Shown one piece after another: positions 38,301 to 47,745 of a DNA stretch of 64,000 nucleotides. A program made the position numbers and the translations under genes. The notes under the pieces were generated by a model. It was not told the origin of the DNA. It made no database searches and saw only the letters and a program-made list of their open reading frames with translations. This DNA is from Rhizobium sophoriradicis (GTDB taxonomy: Bacteria; Pseudomonadota; Alphaproteobacteria; Rhizobiales; Rhizobiaceae). How positions within the stretch are numbered: the stretch's first letter is position 1; every line of letters begins with the position of its first letter. Location: NCBI RefSeq assembly GCF_003939025.1, contig NZ_RQIH01000002.1, forward strand, positions 310,001 through 374,000. The letters are read 5' to 3'.

Positions 38301-41123
38301 TTGACTGAGCAAACACCCCCCGGCGGCGGGAAGCTCCCGCCAGGCATCGAGCCCATCTCCATCATGGAGGAAATGCAGCGGTCGTATCTCGATTACGCGA
38401 TGAGCGTCATCGTCAGCCGCGCGCTGCCCGACGTGCGCGACGGCCTGAAGCCCGTGCACCGGCGCATCCTTTACGGCATGTCCGAGCTCGGCATCGACTG
38501 GAACAAGAAATACGTCAAATGCGCCCGCGTCACCGGCGACGTGATGGGTAAATACCATCCGCACGGCAATGCCGCGATCTACGATGCGCTCGCCCGCATG
38601 GCGCAGCCTTGGTCGCTGCGGCTGCCGCTGATCGATGGTCAGGGCAATTTCGGCTCCGTCGACGGCGATCCGCCGGCGGCCGAACGTTACACCGAATGCC
38701 GCCTGGAAAAGGCCGCCCATTCGCTGCTCGATGATCTCGACAAGGAAACCGTCGACTTCCGCGACAACTATGACGGCACGCTCTCCGAGCCGGTGGTGGT
38801 TCCCGCCAAGTTCCCGAACCTGCTCGTCAACGGCGCCGGCGGCATCGCCGTCGGCATGGCGACCAACATTCCGCCGCATAACCTGTCGGAAGTGATCGAC
38901 GGCTGTATCGCGCTGATCAACGATCCGGCGATCGAGCTGCCGGAACTGATGCAGATCATTCCCGGCCCGGATTTTCCGACAGGCGCAAAGATCCTCGGTC
39001 GCGCCGGCATCCGCTCGGCTTACGAGACCGGCCGCGGTTCCGTCATCATGCGCGGTGTCGCGACGATCGAGCCGATGCGCGGCGACCGTGAGCAGATCAT
39101 CATCACCGAAATCCCCTATCAGGTGAACAAGGCGACGATGATCGAAAAGATGGCTGAACTGGTGCGCGAAAAGCGCATCGAGGGCATCTCCGACCTGCGC
39201 GATGAATCCGACCGCCAGGGCTATCGCGTCGTCATCGAGCTGAAGCGCGACGCCAATGCTGAGGTCATCCTTAACCAGCTCTACCGCTATACGCCGCTGC
39301 AGACCTCCTTCGGCTGCAACATGGTGGCGCTGAACGGCGGTAAGCCGGAACAGCTGACGCTGCTCGATATGCTGCGAGCCTTCGTCACCTTCCGCGAAGA
39401 AGTCGTTAGCCGGAGAACGAAATTCCTCCTGCGCAAGGCGCGCGAGCGCGCCCATGTGTTGGTCGGCCTTGCCATTGCGGTGGCCAACATCGACGAAGTC
39501 ATCCGCGTCATCCGCCAGGCGCCGGACCCCCAGTCGGCCCGTGAAGAGCTGATGACCCGCCGCTGGCCGGCAGAAGATGTCGAAAGCCTGATCCGTCTGA
39601 TCGACGATCCGCGCCACCGCATCAACGAGGACATGACGTACAACCTGTCGGAAGAACAGGCCCGCGCCATCCTCGAACTGCGTCTTGCCCGCCTCACGGC
39701 CCTCGGCCGTGACGAAATCGGCGATGAACTCAACAAGATCGGCGAGGAAATCCGGGATTATCTCGATATTCTTTCCTCGCGTGTCCGCATCCAGACCATC
39801 GTCAAGGATGAGCTCACCGCTGTGCGCGACGAGTTCGGCACACCGCGCCGCACCGAGATCGTCGATGGCGGTCTCGAAATGGACGATGAGGATCTGATCG
39901 CCCGCGAGGACATGGTCGTCACCGTCTCGCATCTTGGTTATATCAAGCGCGTACCGCTGACCACCTACCGCGCCCAGCGCCGTGGCGGCAAGGGTCGCTC
40001 CGGCATGACCACCCGCGACGAAGATTTCGTTAGCCGGCTATTCGTAGTCAATACCCATACGCCGGTTCTGTTCTTCTCCTCGCGCGGCATCGTCTACAAG
40101 GAGAAGGTCTGGCGCCTGCCGATCGGCACGCCGACCTCGCGCGGCAAGGCGCTGATCAACATGCTGCCGCTCGCCCCCGGCGAGCGCATCACCACCATCC
40201 TGCCCTTGCCCGAGGACGAGGCGAGCTGGGACAATCTCGACGTCATGTTCTCGACGACGCGCGGCACGGTTCGCCGCAACAAGCTGTCGGACTTCGTTCA
40301 GGTCAACCGCAACGGCAAGATCGCCATGAAGCTCGAGGAGGAGGGCGATGAGATCCTCTCCGTCGAGACTTGCACGGAACATGACGACGTTCTGCTGACG
40401 ACCGCGCTCGGCCAGTGCATCCGCTTCTCCGTCGACGACGTTCGCGTCTTCGCCGGCCGCAACTCGATCGGCGTGCGCGGCATCAATCTCGGTGAAGGCG
40501 ATCGCATCATCTCGATGACCATCGTCGGCCATGTTGATGCCGAGCCGTGGGAGCGCGCAGCCTATCTGAAACGCTCTGCCGCCGAACGTCGCGCGACGGG
40601 CGTCGATGAAGAGGATATCGCTCTCGTCGGCGAGGAAGTCACCGAAGAGGGACAGCTCTCGGACGAGCGTTATGAAGAGCTGAAGGCACGCGAGCAGTTC
40701 GTGCTCACGGTCTCTGTGAAGGGCTTCGGCAAGCGTTCGTCGTCCTACGATTTCCGCATCTCCGGCCGCGGCGGCAAGGGCATCCGCGCCACCGACACGT
40801 CGAAGACCGGCGAAATCGGCGAACTGGTCGCCGCCTTCCCGGTCGATGACGGCGATCAGATCATGCTGGTTTCGGATGGCGGCCAGCTGATCCGAGTGCC
40901 GGTCGGCGGCATCCGCATCGCCAGCCGCGCCACCAAGGGCGTCACCATCTTCTCGACGGCTAAGGATGAGAAGGTCGTTTCCGTCGAGCGCATCAGCGAG
41001 CCGGAAGAGGACGAGACGGAGGAAGCCGTCGAGACCGCCGAAGGTGCTCCTGTTGCTGAGGAAGGTTCAACCGGCGAGACGCCGGTTGCCGATGGCGATC
41101 CCGCCGGGACCACCGAGGAATGA
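38301..41123 (+). CDS. gyrA: DNA gyrase subunit A
   Basis: A 940-residue type IIA topoisomerase subunit. The catalytic tyrosine is Tyr130 in ERYTECRL, and the GyrA box QRRGGKGR that directs DNA wrapping is present near residue 560. The quinolone-resistance region reads [10 protein letters not shown] at 86-95, so the position equal to E. coli Ser83 is Ala91 while Asp87 is conserved as Asp95. The protein is longer than E. coli GyrA owing to an insertion with acidic residues in the C-terminal beta-propeller ([18 protein letters not shown]). Start is a TTG at 38301. A strong terminator follows. Confidence 0.96.
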   Translation: MTEQTPPGGGKLPPGIEPISIMEEMQRSYLDYAMSVIVSRALPDVRDGLKPVHRRILYGMSELGIDWNKKYVKCARVTGDVMGKYHPHGNAAIYDALARMAQPWSLRLPLIDGQGNFGSVDGDPPAAERYTECRLEKAAHSLLDDLDKETVDFRDNYDGTLSEPVVVPAKFPNLLVNGAGGIAVGMATNIPPHNLSEVIDGCIALINDPAIELPELMQIIPGPDFPTGAKILGRAGIRSAYETGRGSVIMRGVATIEPMRGDREQIIITEIPYQVNKATMIEKMAELVREKRIEGISDLRDESDRQGYRVVIELKRDANAEVILNQLYRYTPLQTSFGCNMVALNGGKPEQLTLLDMLRAFVTFREEVVSRRTKFLLRKARERAHVLVGLAIAVANIDEVIRVIRQAPDPQSAREELMTRRWPAEDVESLIRLIDDPRHRINEDMTYNLSEEQARAILELRLARLTALGRDEIGDELNKIGEEIRDYLDILSSRVRIQTIVKDELTAVRDEFGTPRRTEIVDGGLEMDDEDLIAREDMVVTVSHLGYIKRVPLTTYRAQRRGGKGRSGMTTRDEDFVSRLFVVNTHTPVLFFSSRGIVYKEKVWRLPIGTPTSRGKALINMLPLAPGERITTILPLPEDEASWDNLDVMFSTTRGTVRRNKLSDFVQVNRNGKIAMKLEEEGDEILSVETCTEHDDVLLTTALGQCIRFSVDDVRVFAGRNSIGVRGINLGEGDRIISMTIVGHVDAEPWERAAYLKRSAAERRATGVDEEDIALVGEEVTEEGQLSDERYEELKAREQFVLTVSVKGFGKRSSSYDFRISGRGGKGIRATDTSKTGEIGELVAAFPVDDGDQIMLVSDGGQLIRVPVGGIRIASRATKGVTIFSTAKDEKVVSVERISEPEEDETEEAVETAEGAPVAEEGSTGETPVADGDPAGTTEE

Positions 41124-41130
41124 TCAAGAG

Positions 41131-41156
41131 AAAGGGCGGCTTCGGGCCGCCCTTTT
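41131..41156 (+). terminator. Rho-independent terminator of gyrA
   Basis: Perfect 10-bp stem AAAGGGCGGC / GCCGCCCTTT with loop TTCGG, running into TTTT, 8 bp after the gyrA stop. Confidence 0.92.
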
Positions 41157-41186
41157 CTGTTCGGGCTTAGCCTGGTTTATCCCAAG

Positions 41187-41218
41187 AAAAAAGCCGGATG
41201 CTGGGTGCATCCGGCTTT
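41187..41218. terminator. Bidirectional terminator between gyrA and small genes
   Basis: Perfect 11-bp stem AAGCCGGATGC / GCATCCGGCTT with a 5-base loop, preceded by AAAA and followed by a T. On the minus strand it ends in a T-run, so it should terminate the small-protein transcript that starts near 41.6 kb. Confidence 0.85.
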
Positions 41219-41272
41219 GTAGGGCCCGAGGCGGCGGAAGGGTGCCGCTCTTGGGTGGGGAAGAGAGGAATA

Positions 41273-41407
41273 TCAGAATGCGCTATGCTTTTCGTTCAGC
41301 GCTTTCACCTCTTCGCCTTCGCGCCGGAGCGCTGAAATCGTCGAGGCCACAGACACGATGAACATGACGCTGATGAGGGCGGTGAGCACTGTCAAGATCG
41401 TGAACAT
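41273..41407 (-). CDS. Small membrane protein, 44 residues
   Basis: A short open frame of 44 codons, MFTILTVLTALISVMFIVSV then ASTISALRREGEEV and KALNEKHSAF. One strong transmembrane helix covers residues 2-22, followed by a charged tail with a basic/acidic helical pattern. The ATG at 41407 lies six bases after AGGAAAGGA, a very good ribosome site; an ATG two codons upstream is too close to it. It follows the 51-residue gene by 36 bp and is followed by a terminator. I do not recognise it; single-helix small proteins often regulate membrane complexes, but that is only a general analogy. Confidence 0.65.
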   Translation of the reverse strand: MFTILTVLTALISVMFIVSVASTISALRREGEEVKALNEKHSAF

Positions 41408-41443
41408 AGGCATTCCTTTCCTGGGGAGTTGCGTTCTCGCCCC

Positions 41444-41599
41444 TCAGTACTGGCCAAGTACGGCCGTGCGGGCCGAAGCATAGGGACCATAAACCTTGGA
41501 CGTATCTACCTTCTGATCATATAGAGCGACAGTTGCGGTGAGCATGCCCGTGACCATTACCATCCAGAGCACGTTAATCATCGTAATCTTGCCGGGCAT
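41444..41599 (-). CDS. Small membrane protein, 51 residues
   Basis: A 51-residue protein, MPGKITMINVLWMVMVTGML then TATVALYDQKVDTSKVYG and a short polar end (ARTAVLGQY). One transmembrane helix spans about residues 7-27; the tail is probably periplasmic and short. The ATG at 41599 follows AGGAAGGAC with five-base spacing. It sits directly upstream of the 44-residue gene on the same strand, so the two look like an operon. No family recognised. Confidence 0.65.
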   Translation of the reverse strand: MPGKITMINVLWMVMVTGMLTATVALYDQKVDTSKVYGPYASARTAVLGQY

Positions 41600-41730
41600 C
41601 TTTAGTCCTTCCTGCCGCGATAATCGCATCTATGTGTCGGTTGAATGAACGCATCCGTTTTAAATTGGTTCCGCCGGATGTTGAGGCGGTGTTTACCAAT
41701 GCCGATCTGAAGCCTCCTTGAATGTGTCGT

Positions 41731-41916
41731 TCATCTGGCGTTCAGATTCGAGGCCCGGTTTTGTTCGCGCAGCCGGCCTTGGGCGCGCACGATCGCGGCA
41801 TGTTCGGCAACCTCCGGCCGCACCCAGCTCACTTGGTAGCGATTGGCGAAAAAGCCATAGGCCATTTCGGCAGCGAGAGAGAAAAAGACGGCAAGCGCAA
41901 CGAGCACGATCAGCAT
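41731..41916 (-). CDS. Small membrane protein, 61 residues
   Basis: A 61-residue protein beginning MLIVLVALAVFFSLAAEMAY, a transmembrane helix, and continuing with GFFANRYQVSWVRPEVAEHA and a basic, polar end. The ATG at 41916 is preceded by GAAGGAC. The frame is open upstream to 42021, but the hydrophobic start and ribosome site favour 41916. It is 131 bp upstream of the 51-residue gene, same strand. It is the third small single-helix protein in this 650-bp stretch. Not recognised. Confidence 0.55.
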   Translation of the reverse strand: MLIVLVALAVFFSLAAEMAYGFFANRYQVSWVRPEVAEHAAIVRAQGRLREQNRASNLNAR

Positions 41917-42111
41917 GGATATGGTCCTTCGGGGAACGCCGGATGCCGGAATGGCATCGGCTGCCTTGATGATCCGAGTTAAGCAGGTCCTGTCTGAAAC
42001 AGCCTTGAATGGCATGTTCATTCGCTGTTCAGCCGCAGGAAGCGGCGGGGCAAATCACTTGCGGCAAACCGGCATCCGTGACAAAAGGCGTCAAACCAAC
42101 GGCCGAGCCAG

Positions 42112-42606
42112 ATGACGACAGCTTTTTATCCTGGGTCCTTCGACCCGATCACCAACGGACATGTGGATGTTCTGGTTCAGGCCCTGAACGTCGCCGAAAA
42201 GGTGATCGTCGCGATCGGCATCCACCCCGGCAAGGCGCCGCTCTTTTCGTTCGACGAACGAGCCGAGCTGATCCGCCTTTCCCTGGCGCAAGCGCTGCCC
42301 GGCAAGACCGGCGGCATCACCGTCGTCGCCTTCGACAATCTGGTCGTCGATGCCGCCCGTGCCCATGGCGCAACGCTTTTGATCCGCGGCCTTCGCGACG
42401 GCACCGACCTCGACTACGAAATGCAGATGGCCGGCATGAACAGGGCGATGGCGCCCGACATCCAGACCATCTTTTTGCCGGCGGGCACGGCGTCGCGGCC
42501 CATTACCGCCACATTGGTCCGCCAGATCGCCGCCATGGGCGGCGATGTCAGCGCTTTCGTGCCGGCCGCCGTCTTGCAAGCCCTCACATCCAAGCGCCCG
42601 AACTAG
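42112..42606 (+). CDS. coaD: Phosphopantetheine adenylyltransferase
   Basis: A 164-residue nucleotidyltransferase that adenylylates 4'-phosphopantetheine to dephospho-CoA, the fourth step of coenzyme A synthesis. It has the T-x-G-H nucleotide-binding motif in [16 protein letters not shown] (residues 6-21), the [14 protein letters not shown] substrate segment and the late [13 protein letters not shown] corresponding to the ISSxxVR motif. It heads a group of genes with two cyclophilins, queA and tgt. Confidence 0.95.
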   Translation: MTTAFYPGSFDPITNGHVDVLVQALNVAEKVIVAIGIHPGKAPLFSFDERAELIRLSLAQALPGKTGGITVVAFDNLVVDAARAHGATLLIRGLRDGTDLDYEMQMAGMNRAMAPDIQTIFLPAGTASRPITATLVRQIAAMGGDVSAFVPAAVLQALTSKRPN

Positions 42607-42662
42607 CAAGTAAAAAGTCTAGCAAACGCAGACCAGGCGGAACCCGCCGCAACGGAGCCCAT

Positions 42663-43235
42663 ATGAAACTCTTTTATCTCGCATTTGCCGGCGTGCTCTA
42701 TTTGGCCTCCTTCGCCGGGGATGCCTTCGCCCAGGCGGCCGATCATTATCTCACCATCCAGCTGAAGAGCGGCCCTGTCGTCATCCAGTTGATGCCCGGG
42801 GTGGCGCCGAAGCACGTCGCCCAGATCGAGGCGCTGGCCAAGAAGGGCGAATACGACAATGTCGCCTTCCACCGCGTCATCGACGGCTTCATGGCCCAGA
42901 CCGGCGACGTCAAATACGGCAACATGGAAAAGGGCTTCGATGCCAGCCTTGCCGGCACCGGCTCCTCCGACATGCCCGATATCCCGGCTGAGTTCTCCAA
43001 GACCCCGTTCGTGCGCGGCACGGTCGGCATGGCCCGTTCGCAGGATCCGAATTCCGCCAATTCGCAGTTCTTCATCATGTTCGCCGACGGTTCCTTCCTG
43101 AACGGCCAGTATACCGTCGTCGGCAAGGTCGTTTCCGGCATGGAAAACGTCGACAAGATCAAACGCGGCGAAGGCCAGAACGGCGAAGTCAGCAATCCCG
43201 ACCGGATGATCAAGGTCACGCTGGGCAAGAAGTAA
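42663..43235 (+). CDS. ppiA: Periplasmic peptidyl-prolyl cis-trans isomerase (cyclophilin)
   Basis: A 190-residue cyclophilin with a signal peptide (LFYLAFAGVLYLASFAGDAFA), so it works on folding of exported proteins. Catalytic-site motifs are FHRVIDGFMAQTGD, GTVGMARSQDPNSANSQFFIMFAD and LNGQYTVVGKVVSGMENVDKI (given in parts). The start is ATG 42663 after GGAG; the frame upstream overlaps coaD and is not coding. It is followed 28 bp later by a cytoplasmic paralogue. Confidence 0.92.
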   Translation: MKLFYLAFAGVLYLASFAGDAFAQAADHYLTIQLKSGPVVIQLMPGVAPKHVAQIEALAKKGEYDNVAFHRVIDGFMAQTGDVKYGNMEKGFDASLAGTGSSDMPDIPAEFSKTPFVRGTVGMARSQDPNSANSQFFIMFADGSFLNGQYTVVGKVVSGMENVDKIKRGEGQNGEVSNPDRMIKVTLGKK

Positions 43236-43263
43236 GTTACGAGACAAACAAGAGGAGTAGACA

Positions 43264-43773
43264 ATGGCCGAGATCAAGGATCCCGAGAACACCATCATTC
43301 TGGAAACCACGAAGGGCAAGGTTGTCATTCAGCTGCTGCCGCAGGTCGCCCCGGAACACGTCGCCCGCGTCAAGGAACTCGCCCGCGAGAAGGCCTATGA
43401 CGGCGTCGTGTTCCACCGCGTCATTCAGGATTTCATGGCCCAGACGGGCGATGTCGAATATGGCAAGAAGGGTTCTGAAACATTCAATCCCGGCCGGGCC
43501 GGCATGGGCGGCTCGTCCAAGCCGGACCTGAAGGCTGAATTCTCCGCCACGCCGCATGTGCGCGGCACCTGCTCGATGGCCCGTTCGCAGAACCCGAACT
43601 CGGCCAACTCGCAGTTCTTCATCTGCTTCACCGACGCTCCGTGGCTGAACAAGCAGTATTCCGTCTGGGGACAGGTGATCGAAGGCATGGACAATGTGGA
43701 CAAGATCAAGCGCGGCGAACCGGTTTCCGATCCGGATTCGATCGTCTCGATGCGGGTTGCCGCCGACGTCTGA
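43264..43773 (+). CDS. ppiB: Cytoplasmic peptidyl-prolyl cis-trans isomerase (cyclophilin)
   Basis: A 169-residue cyclophilin without a signal peptide, paralogous to the preceding gene. The catalytic Arg and Phe lie in FHRVIQDFMAQTGDVEYG, and the SANSQFFICFTDAPWLN segment is typical of PpiB. The start ATG follows AGAGGAG. The pair probably arose by duplication with one copy addressed to the periplasm. A terminator follows. Confidence 0.93.
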   Translation: MAEIKDPENTIILETTKGKVVIQLLPQVAPEHVARVKELAREKAYDGVVFHRVIQDFMAQTGDVEYGKKGSETFNPGRAGMGGSSKPDLKAEFSATPHVRGTCSMARSQNPNSANSQFFICFTDAPWLNKQYSVWGQVIEGMDNVDKIKRGEPVSDPDSIVSMRVAADV

Positions 43774-43789
43774 TTGTGATTTCTGCTGG

Positions 43790-43827
43790 AACCCGCCCTT
43801 GCGCGAAAGCGCGGGGGCGGGTTTCGC
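43790..43827 (+). terminator. Hairpin terminator after ppiB
   Basis: Nine-bp outer arms AACCCGCCC (43790-43798) and GGGCGGGTT (43815-43823) enclose a GCGC-GAAA-GCGC inner hairpin, followed by a T-rich TTCGCTTT tail. Read-through to queA, 20 bp beyond, remains possible. Confidence 0.7.
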
Positions 43828-43842
43828 TTTGAAAGTGCTCTT

Positions 43843-44928
43843 ATGCGCGTAGACCTTTTCGATTTCGATCTGCCCGATGAACGCATCGCGTTGCGGCCCG
43901 CCGAACCGCGCGATAGCGCGCGCTTACTGGTCGTCGATCCCCATGCGGAAAGCGCGCTGTCTGATCATCACGTTTACGATCTGCCGTCGTTTCTGCGTGC
44001 CGGTGACGCGCTCGTCTTCAACGATACCAAGGTCATTCCAGCGCAGCTCGAGGGCATCCGCCACCGCGACGGCGCCGGCGGCCAGCAGGTGTCGGCAACG
44101 CTGCATATGCGCCTCGGCCCCAGCCGTTGGAAGGCCTTTGCCAAGCCCGGCAAACGCATCAAGGAGGGCGACCGCATCGCCTTCGGCCATTCCGGTGAAA
44201 GCTGCTTCCTCGGCTCGCTCGATGCCACCGTCGAGGAAAAGGGCGAGGCCGGCGAAGTGACGCTCGCCTTCGATCTCACAGGCCCGGCCCTCGACGAGGC
44301 GATCGCCGCCGTCGGCCATATTCCGCTGCCGCCCTATATCGCCGCCAAACGTCCCGAGGACGAGCGCGACCGCGCCGATTACCAGACGATCTATGCTCGC
44401 GAGGAGGGCGCCGTCGCCGCCCCCACCGCCGGCCTGCATTTCACGCCGGATCTGTTTGCGGCGTTGGACAAGGCCGGCATCGAGCGCCATTTCGTCACGC
44501 TGCATGTCGGGGCCGGCACCTTCCTGCCGGTCAAGGCCGACGATACCGACGATCACAAGATGCATCTCGAAAGCGGTTATGTCAGCGGTGAAATCGCCGC
44601 CCGGCTGAATGCCGTCAAGGCAAGGGGCGGGCGTATCGTCTGCGTCGGCACGACCTCGCTGCGGCTGATCGAAAGCGCGGCCGGGGAAAGCGGAGAGATC
44701 AAGCCGTGGGCCGGCGCCACCGGTATCTTCATTACACCCGGCTACCGTTTTAAAGCGGTCGACATGCTGATGACCAATTTCCACCTGCCGCGCTCGACGC
44801 TGTTCATGCTGGTCTCCGCCTTCTCAGGCTTCGAAACCATGCACGCGGCCTATGAACATGCCATTTCGACAGGCTACCGCTTCTACTCCTACGGCGACGC
44901 GAGCCTACTTTTCCGGAAAGACCAATGA
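43843..44928 (+). CDS. queA: S-adenosylmethionine:tRNA ribosyltransferase-isomerase
   Basis: A 361-residue enzyme that adds the epoxycyclopentane ring to 7-aminomethyl-7-deazaguanine in tRNA, the penultimate step to queuosine. Family motifs are the N-terminal [40 protein letters not shown] and [11 protein letters not shown], ending with [16 protein letters not shown]. Its stop overlaps the tgt start (ATGA); the two enzymes act in succession. Confidence 0.96.
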   Translation: MRVDLFDFDLPDERIALRPAEPRDSARLLVVDPHAESALSDHHVYDLPSFLRAGDALVFNDTKVIPAQLEGIRHRDGAGGQQVSATLHMRLGPSRWKAFAKPGKRIKEGDRIAFGHSGESCFLGSLDATVEEKGEAGEVTLAFDLTGPALDEAIAAVGHIPLPPYIAAKRPEDERDRADYQTIYAREEGAVAAPTAGLHFTPDLFAALDKAGIERHFVTLHVGAGTFLPVKADDTDDHKMHLESGYVSGEIAARLNAVKARGGRIVCVGTTSLRLIESAAGESGEIKPWAGATGIFITPGYRFKAVDMLMTNFHLPRSTLFMLVSAFSGFETMHAAYEHAISTGYRFYSYGDASLLFRKDQ

Positions 44929-46055
44929 CCGAGAACTTCCAATTCACCCTGAATAAGACCGATGCCGGCGCGCGTCTCGGCGAAATCTCCATGCCGCGCG
45001 GCGAAATCCGCACGCCGGCCTTCATGCCTGTTGGAACGGTCGGTACCGTCAAGGCCATGTATCTCGACCAGGTGCGCGAGACCGGCGCCGACATCATCCT
45101 CGGCAATACCTATCACCTGATGTTGCGCCCGACCGCCGAACGCGTCGCCCGTCTGGGTGGTCTGCACAAGCTCATTCGTTGGGAACATCCGATCCTGACC
45201 GATTCCGGCGGCTTCCAGGTCATGTCGCTCTCCGGCCTGCGTAAGCTCGACGAACAGGGCGTCACCTTCAAATCGCATGTCGACGGCAGCCTGCATCACA
45301 TGTCGCCGGAGCGCTCCATCGAAATTCAGGGGTTGCTCGGCTCCGATATTCAGATGCAGCTCGACGAATGCGTGGCGCTGCCGGCCGAGCCGAAGGAGAT
45401 CGAGCGCGCCATGGAGATGTCGCTGCGCTGGGCCGAGCGCTGCAGGGTCGCCTTCGGCGAGCAGCCCGGAAAGGCGATGTTCGGCATCGTCCAGGGCGGC
45501 GACATCCCGGCGCTGCGCGTCCGCTCGGCCGAGGCGCTGAGCCAGCTCGATCTCAAGGGCTATGCCGTCGGCGGTCTTGCCGTCGGCGAGCCGCAGGACG
45601 TCATGCTGCGGATGCTGGAAACGACGCTGCCCGTGCTTCCGGTGGAAAAGCCGCGCTACCTCATGGGCGTCGGCACGCCTGACGATATCCTGAAATCGGT
45701 CGCCCGCGGCATCGACATGTTCGATTGCGTGATGCCGACCCGCTCCGGCCGCCATGGCCTCGCCTTTACCCGCCGCGGCAAGGTCAATATCCGCAATGCC
45801 CGTCATGCCGAGGATATGCGTCCGCTCGACGAACAGTCGAACTGCCCGGCCTCGCGCGATTATTCACGCGCCTATCTGCACCATCTCGTCCGCGCCAACG
45901 AAGCGCTCGGCGGCATGCTGCTCTCCTGGCACAACCTCGCCTATTACCAGGAACTGATGCAGGGCATTCGCAAGGCAATTGCCGAAGGCCGCTTTGCCGA
46001 TTTCATGGCGGAAACGCAGGAGGAATGGGCGAGGGGCGACCTCGAACCTGTCTGA
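44925..46055 (+). CDS. tgt: tRNA-guanine transglycosylase
   Basis: A 376-residue enzyme that exchanges guanine-34 for preQ1 in tRNAs for Asp, Asn, His and Tyr. The general-base aspartate is Asp93 in LTDSGGFQ and the nucleophile aspartate is Asp267 in [14 protein letters not shown]. The zinc site is unusual: where most bacterial enzymes have C-x-C-x2-C before [11 protein letters not shown], this one has SNCPAS (305-310), retaining only Cys307, with His336 still present. So two of four zinc ligands are serines. Translationally coupled to queA. Confidence 0.95.
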   Translation: MTENFQFTLNKTDAGARLGEISMPRGEIRTPAFMPVGTVGTVKAMYLDQVRETGADIILGNTYHLMLRPTAERVARLGGLHKLIRWEHPILTDSGGFQVMSLSGLRKLDEQGVTFKSHVDGSLHHMSPERSIEIQGLLGSDIQMQLDECVALPAEPKEIERAMEMSLRWAERCRVAFGEQPGKAMFGIVQGGDIPALRVRSAEALSQLDLKGYAVGGLAVGEPQDVMLRMLETTLPVLPVEKPRYLMGVGTPDDILKSVARGIDMFDCVMPTRSGRHGLAFTRRGKVNIRNARHAEDMRPLDEQSNCPASRDYSRAYLHHLVRANEALGGMLLSWHNLAYYQELMQGIRKAIAEGRFADFMAETQEEWARGDLEPV

Positions 46056-46068
46056 TCGCGGCCTCAGC

Positions 46069-47142
46069 CTAGGTTGCTGATTGCGGGGCGATAGACGTCG
46101 GCTTCGGCAAAACCATGATTTTGAGCTTTTTGCGCACGGGCTCGTCGAAGCGAACGGCGAAGATGCCGGCAGCAATGAAAACTGCGATAACCACGATGAT
46201 GCCGGCTCCCGGAGAGGCGGGAAGGTTGAAGCCCTTTTGCCGCAACGACTGCAGCAGGCTGAAGATGGGCCCATGCAGGATATAAATCGGATAGGACAGC
46301 CTCCCCAGCCACCGGAATGTCAGGTCAATTGAGCCGGTCTGCGTCGTGCGCATCGCAATCCAGACAATGGTCGGGAAAACCGTAAGGCATATTAGAAGAT
46401 CGAAATACGGGAAGCCGAAGAATAGGGCGGCTGGTATGTTCGTGATCGTGAGTAAGCAACCACAGACAAGAAGGCCGATAAGATTGCCGTTCTCGGCAGT
46501 ATTCGGTTTGCGGACGTCAAATAGCCTGTAGAGGCAAATTCCGAGCGAGAACGAGAAAAGCACGCGCGAAAAGCCAAATCCTAAATAGCCCGCCTGGTGG
46601 CCAATATCGAAATTGCCTCCGATCGATGCCCCATACGTTGTGATGCAGGCAGACCCCAGAGCCACCGCCAGCAAGCTTTGGAATGACAGCCGCATTAGCA
46701 GAACGGAGAACAGCAGTCCGGCCCAGAACTCGAAGAAAAGGGACCAACTGGGCTCGTTTAATGGAAACGCGCCTGCCGCATTCAGGTTTGGGACGAGCAG
46801 GATCGCCCTCACCAGAAGGCCTGCCAGAGCGCCGTAGTCCAGACCGAAGTGAACCGCATAGTTAACAAGGCCAATCGGGAGCGAAAGCAGATAGAGAGGG
46901 TAAAGCCGGATAATACGCTGGAGCAGAAATTTGACGGGTGAGATCTGTCCTGCGATCAACTGCTTCTCGTAGGAATTTGCCAGAACGACGCCGCTGAGAA
47001 GAAAGAAGAGGTCGACGGCAAGGTAACCGATGTTCGCCGGGATCGGGCCAAGCGTGCCTCCGGTATGCAGGAACATGACCATGATGGCCGCGATTCCTCG
47101 CAAGGCTTCAAGCGCCGTGAAAAATTGCTTGCCAGTATTCAA
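46069..47142 (-). CDS. Acyltransferase 3 family membrane protein
   Basis: A 357-residue polytopic membrane protein with about ten hydrophobic segments. The N-terminal LEALRGIAAIMVMFLHTGG carries the Arg and His of the acyltransferase 3 (OafA/ExoZ/NodX) family, and LFFLLSGVVLANSYEKQ and IRLYPLYLLSLP follow as expected. Members O-acylate surface or secreted polysaccharides. The base composition is visibly lower in G+C than the surroundings (for example 28 of 60 in 46381-46440), and it is convergent to tgt with a 13-bp gap. These signs suggest lateral acquisition. The acceptor sugar is unknown. Confidence 0.85.
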   Translation of the reverse strand: MNTGKQFFTALEALRGIAAIMVMFLHTGGTLGPIPANIGYLAVDLFFLLSGVVLANSYEKQLIAGQISPVKFLLQRIIRLYPLYLLSLPIGLVNYAVHFGLDYGALAGLLVRAILLVPNLNAAGAFPLNEPSWSLFFEFWAGLLFSVLLMRLSFQSLLAVALGSACITTYGASIGGNFDIGHQAGYLGFGFSRVLFSFSLGICLYRLFDVRKPNTAENGNLIGLLVCGCLLTITNIPAALFFGFPYFDLLICLTVFPTIVWIAMRTTQTGSIDLTFRWLGRLSYPIYILHGPIFSLLQSLRQKGFNLPASPGAGIIVVIAVFIAAGIFAVRFDEPVRKKLKIMVLPKPTSIAPQSAT

Positions 47143-47236
47143 TACGACAGTCCCCCGCTGGCGTTATCTTGCAACGGCAGGGTTTCAAAATTATTAGTGC
47201 AACCAGTCTGTGTTACGGCGAGCTTTCCTTAGCCCG

Positions 47237-47665
47237 TCAGATCCCCTTGCTGTCCGCATCCGGCATGATCTGCAAGCCGTTGATCCCGTAGCTGCCGTCC
47301 GGCTGGCGGGTGATCTGGTAGATCGCTGTCCAATCCTTGCCGTCGCGGCCCGATATCAGCACCTCGTGGTAGATCAGCGCGCCGTTGTCGATCGAGCGGC
47401 TGCGGCCGAAGGCGTAGTTGCCGGGGTGGTAGACCGGCTCGTAGCTCTTCTTGACCATGGCGAAGAACAGGTTCTTGTCGGGATACATCGCCTTGATAGC
47501 GGGAGCGGCGAAGGAATAGGCGGTTTCGGCATCGTCCTTGAGGAAGGCTTTGATCTGCGCCTCGATCATCGTTCGCGTTGTGTCGATCGGATCTTCGGCG
47601 TGGGCCGAGACGATGGAGAGGAGGGACGCGGCACACAGAATGACAACTGCGAAGAAGGCGCGCAT
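47237..47665 (-). CDS. DUF4864 family secreted protein
   Basis: A 142-residue protein with a signal peptide (MRAFFAVVILCAASLLSIVS, cleaved near AHA/EDP). The mature part, MIEAQIKAFLKDDAETAYSF, AIKAMYPDKNLFFAMVKKSY and the ending YQITRQPDGSYGINGLQIMP, matches the DUF4864 pattern. Function is unknown. Start at ATG 47665 behind CCGGAGA. It lies 80 bp downstream of the beta-ketoacyl synthase gene on the same strand. Confidence 0.75.
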   Translation of the reverse strand: MRAFFAVVILCAASLLSIVSAHAEDPIDTTRTMIEAQIKAFLKDDAETAYSFAAPAIKAMYPDKNLFFAMVKKSYEPVYHPGNYAFGRSRSIDNGALIYHEVLISGRDGKDWTAIYQITRQPDGSYGINGLQIMPDADSKGI

Positions 47666-47745
47666 TGGGTGATCTCCGGCTCTATCGGAGAATAATCCCC
47701 GACAGAGCAGAGTGTAGGCCATTTCCAGCGTAAGAAAAGTGGACT

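Noticed and set aside
38259..39932. 557-codon open frame opposite gyrA
   Set aside because: Antisense to the strongly conserved gyrA breakage-reunion domain.
41729..41743. Second SOS-like GTTC-N7-GTTC near the small membrane-protein genes
   Set aside because: Exact match to the eight fixed bases, but about two such matches are expected by chance on both strands of 64 kb, and it overlaps the end of a small gene with no promoter-like setting.
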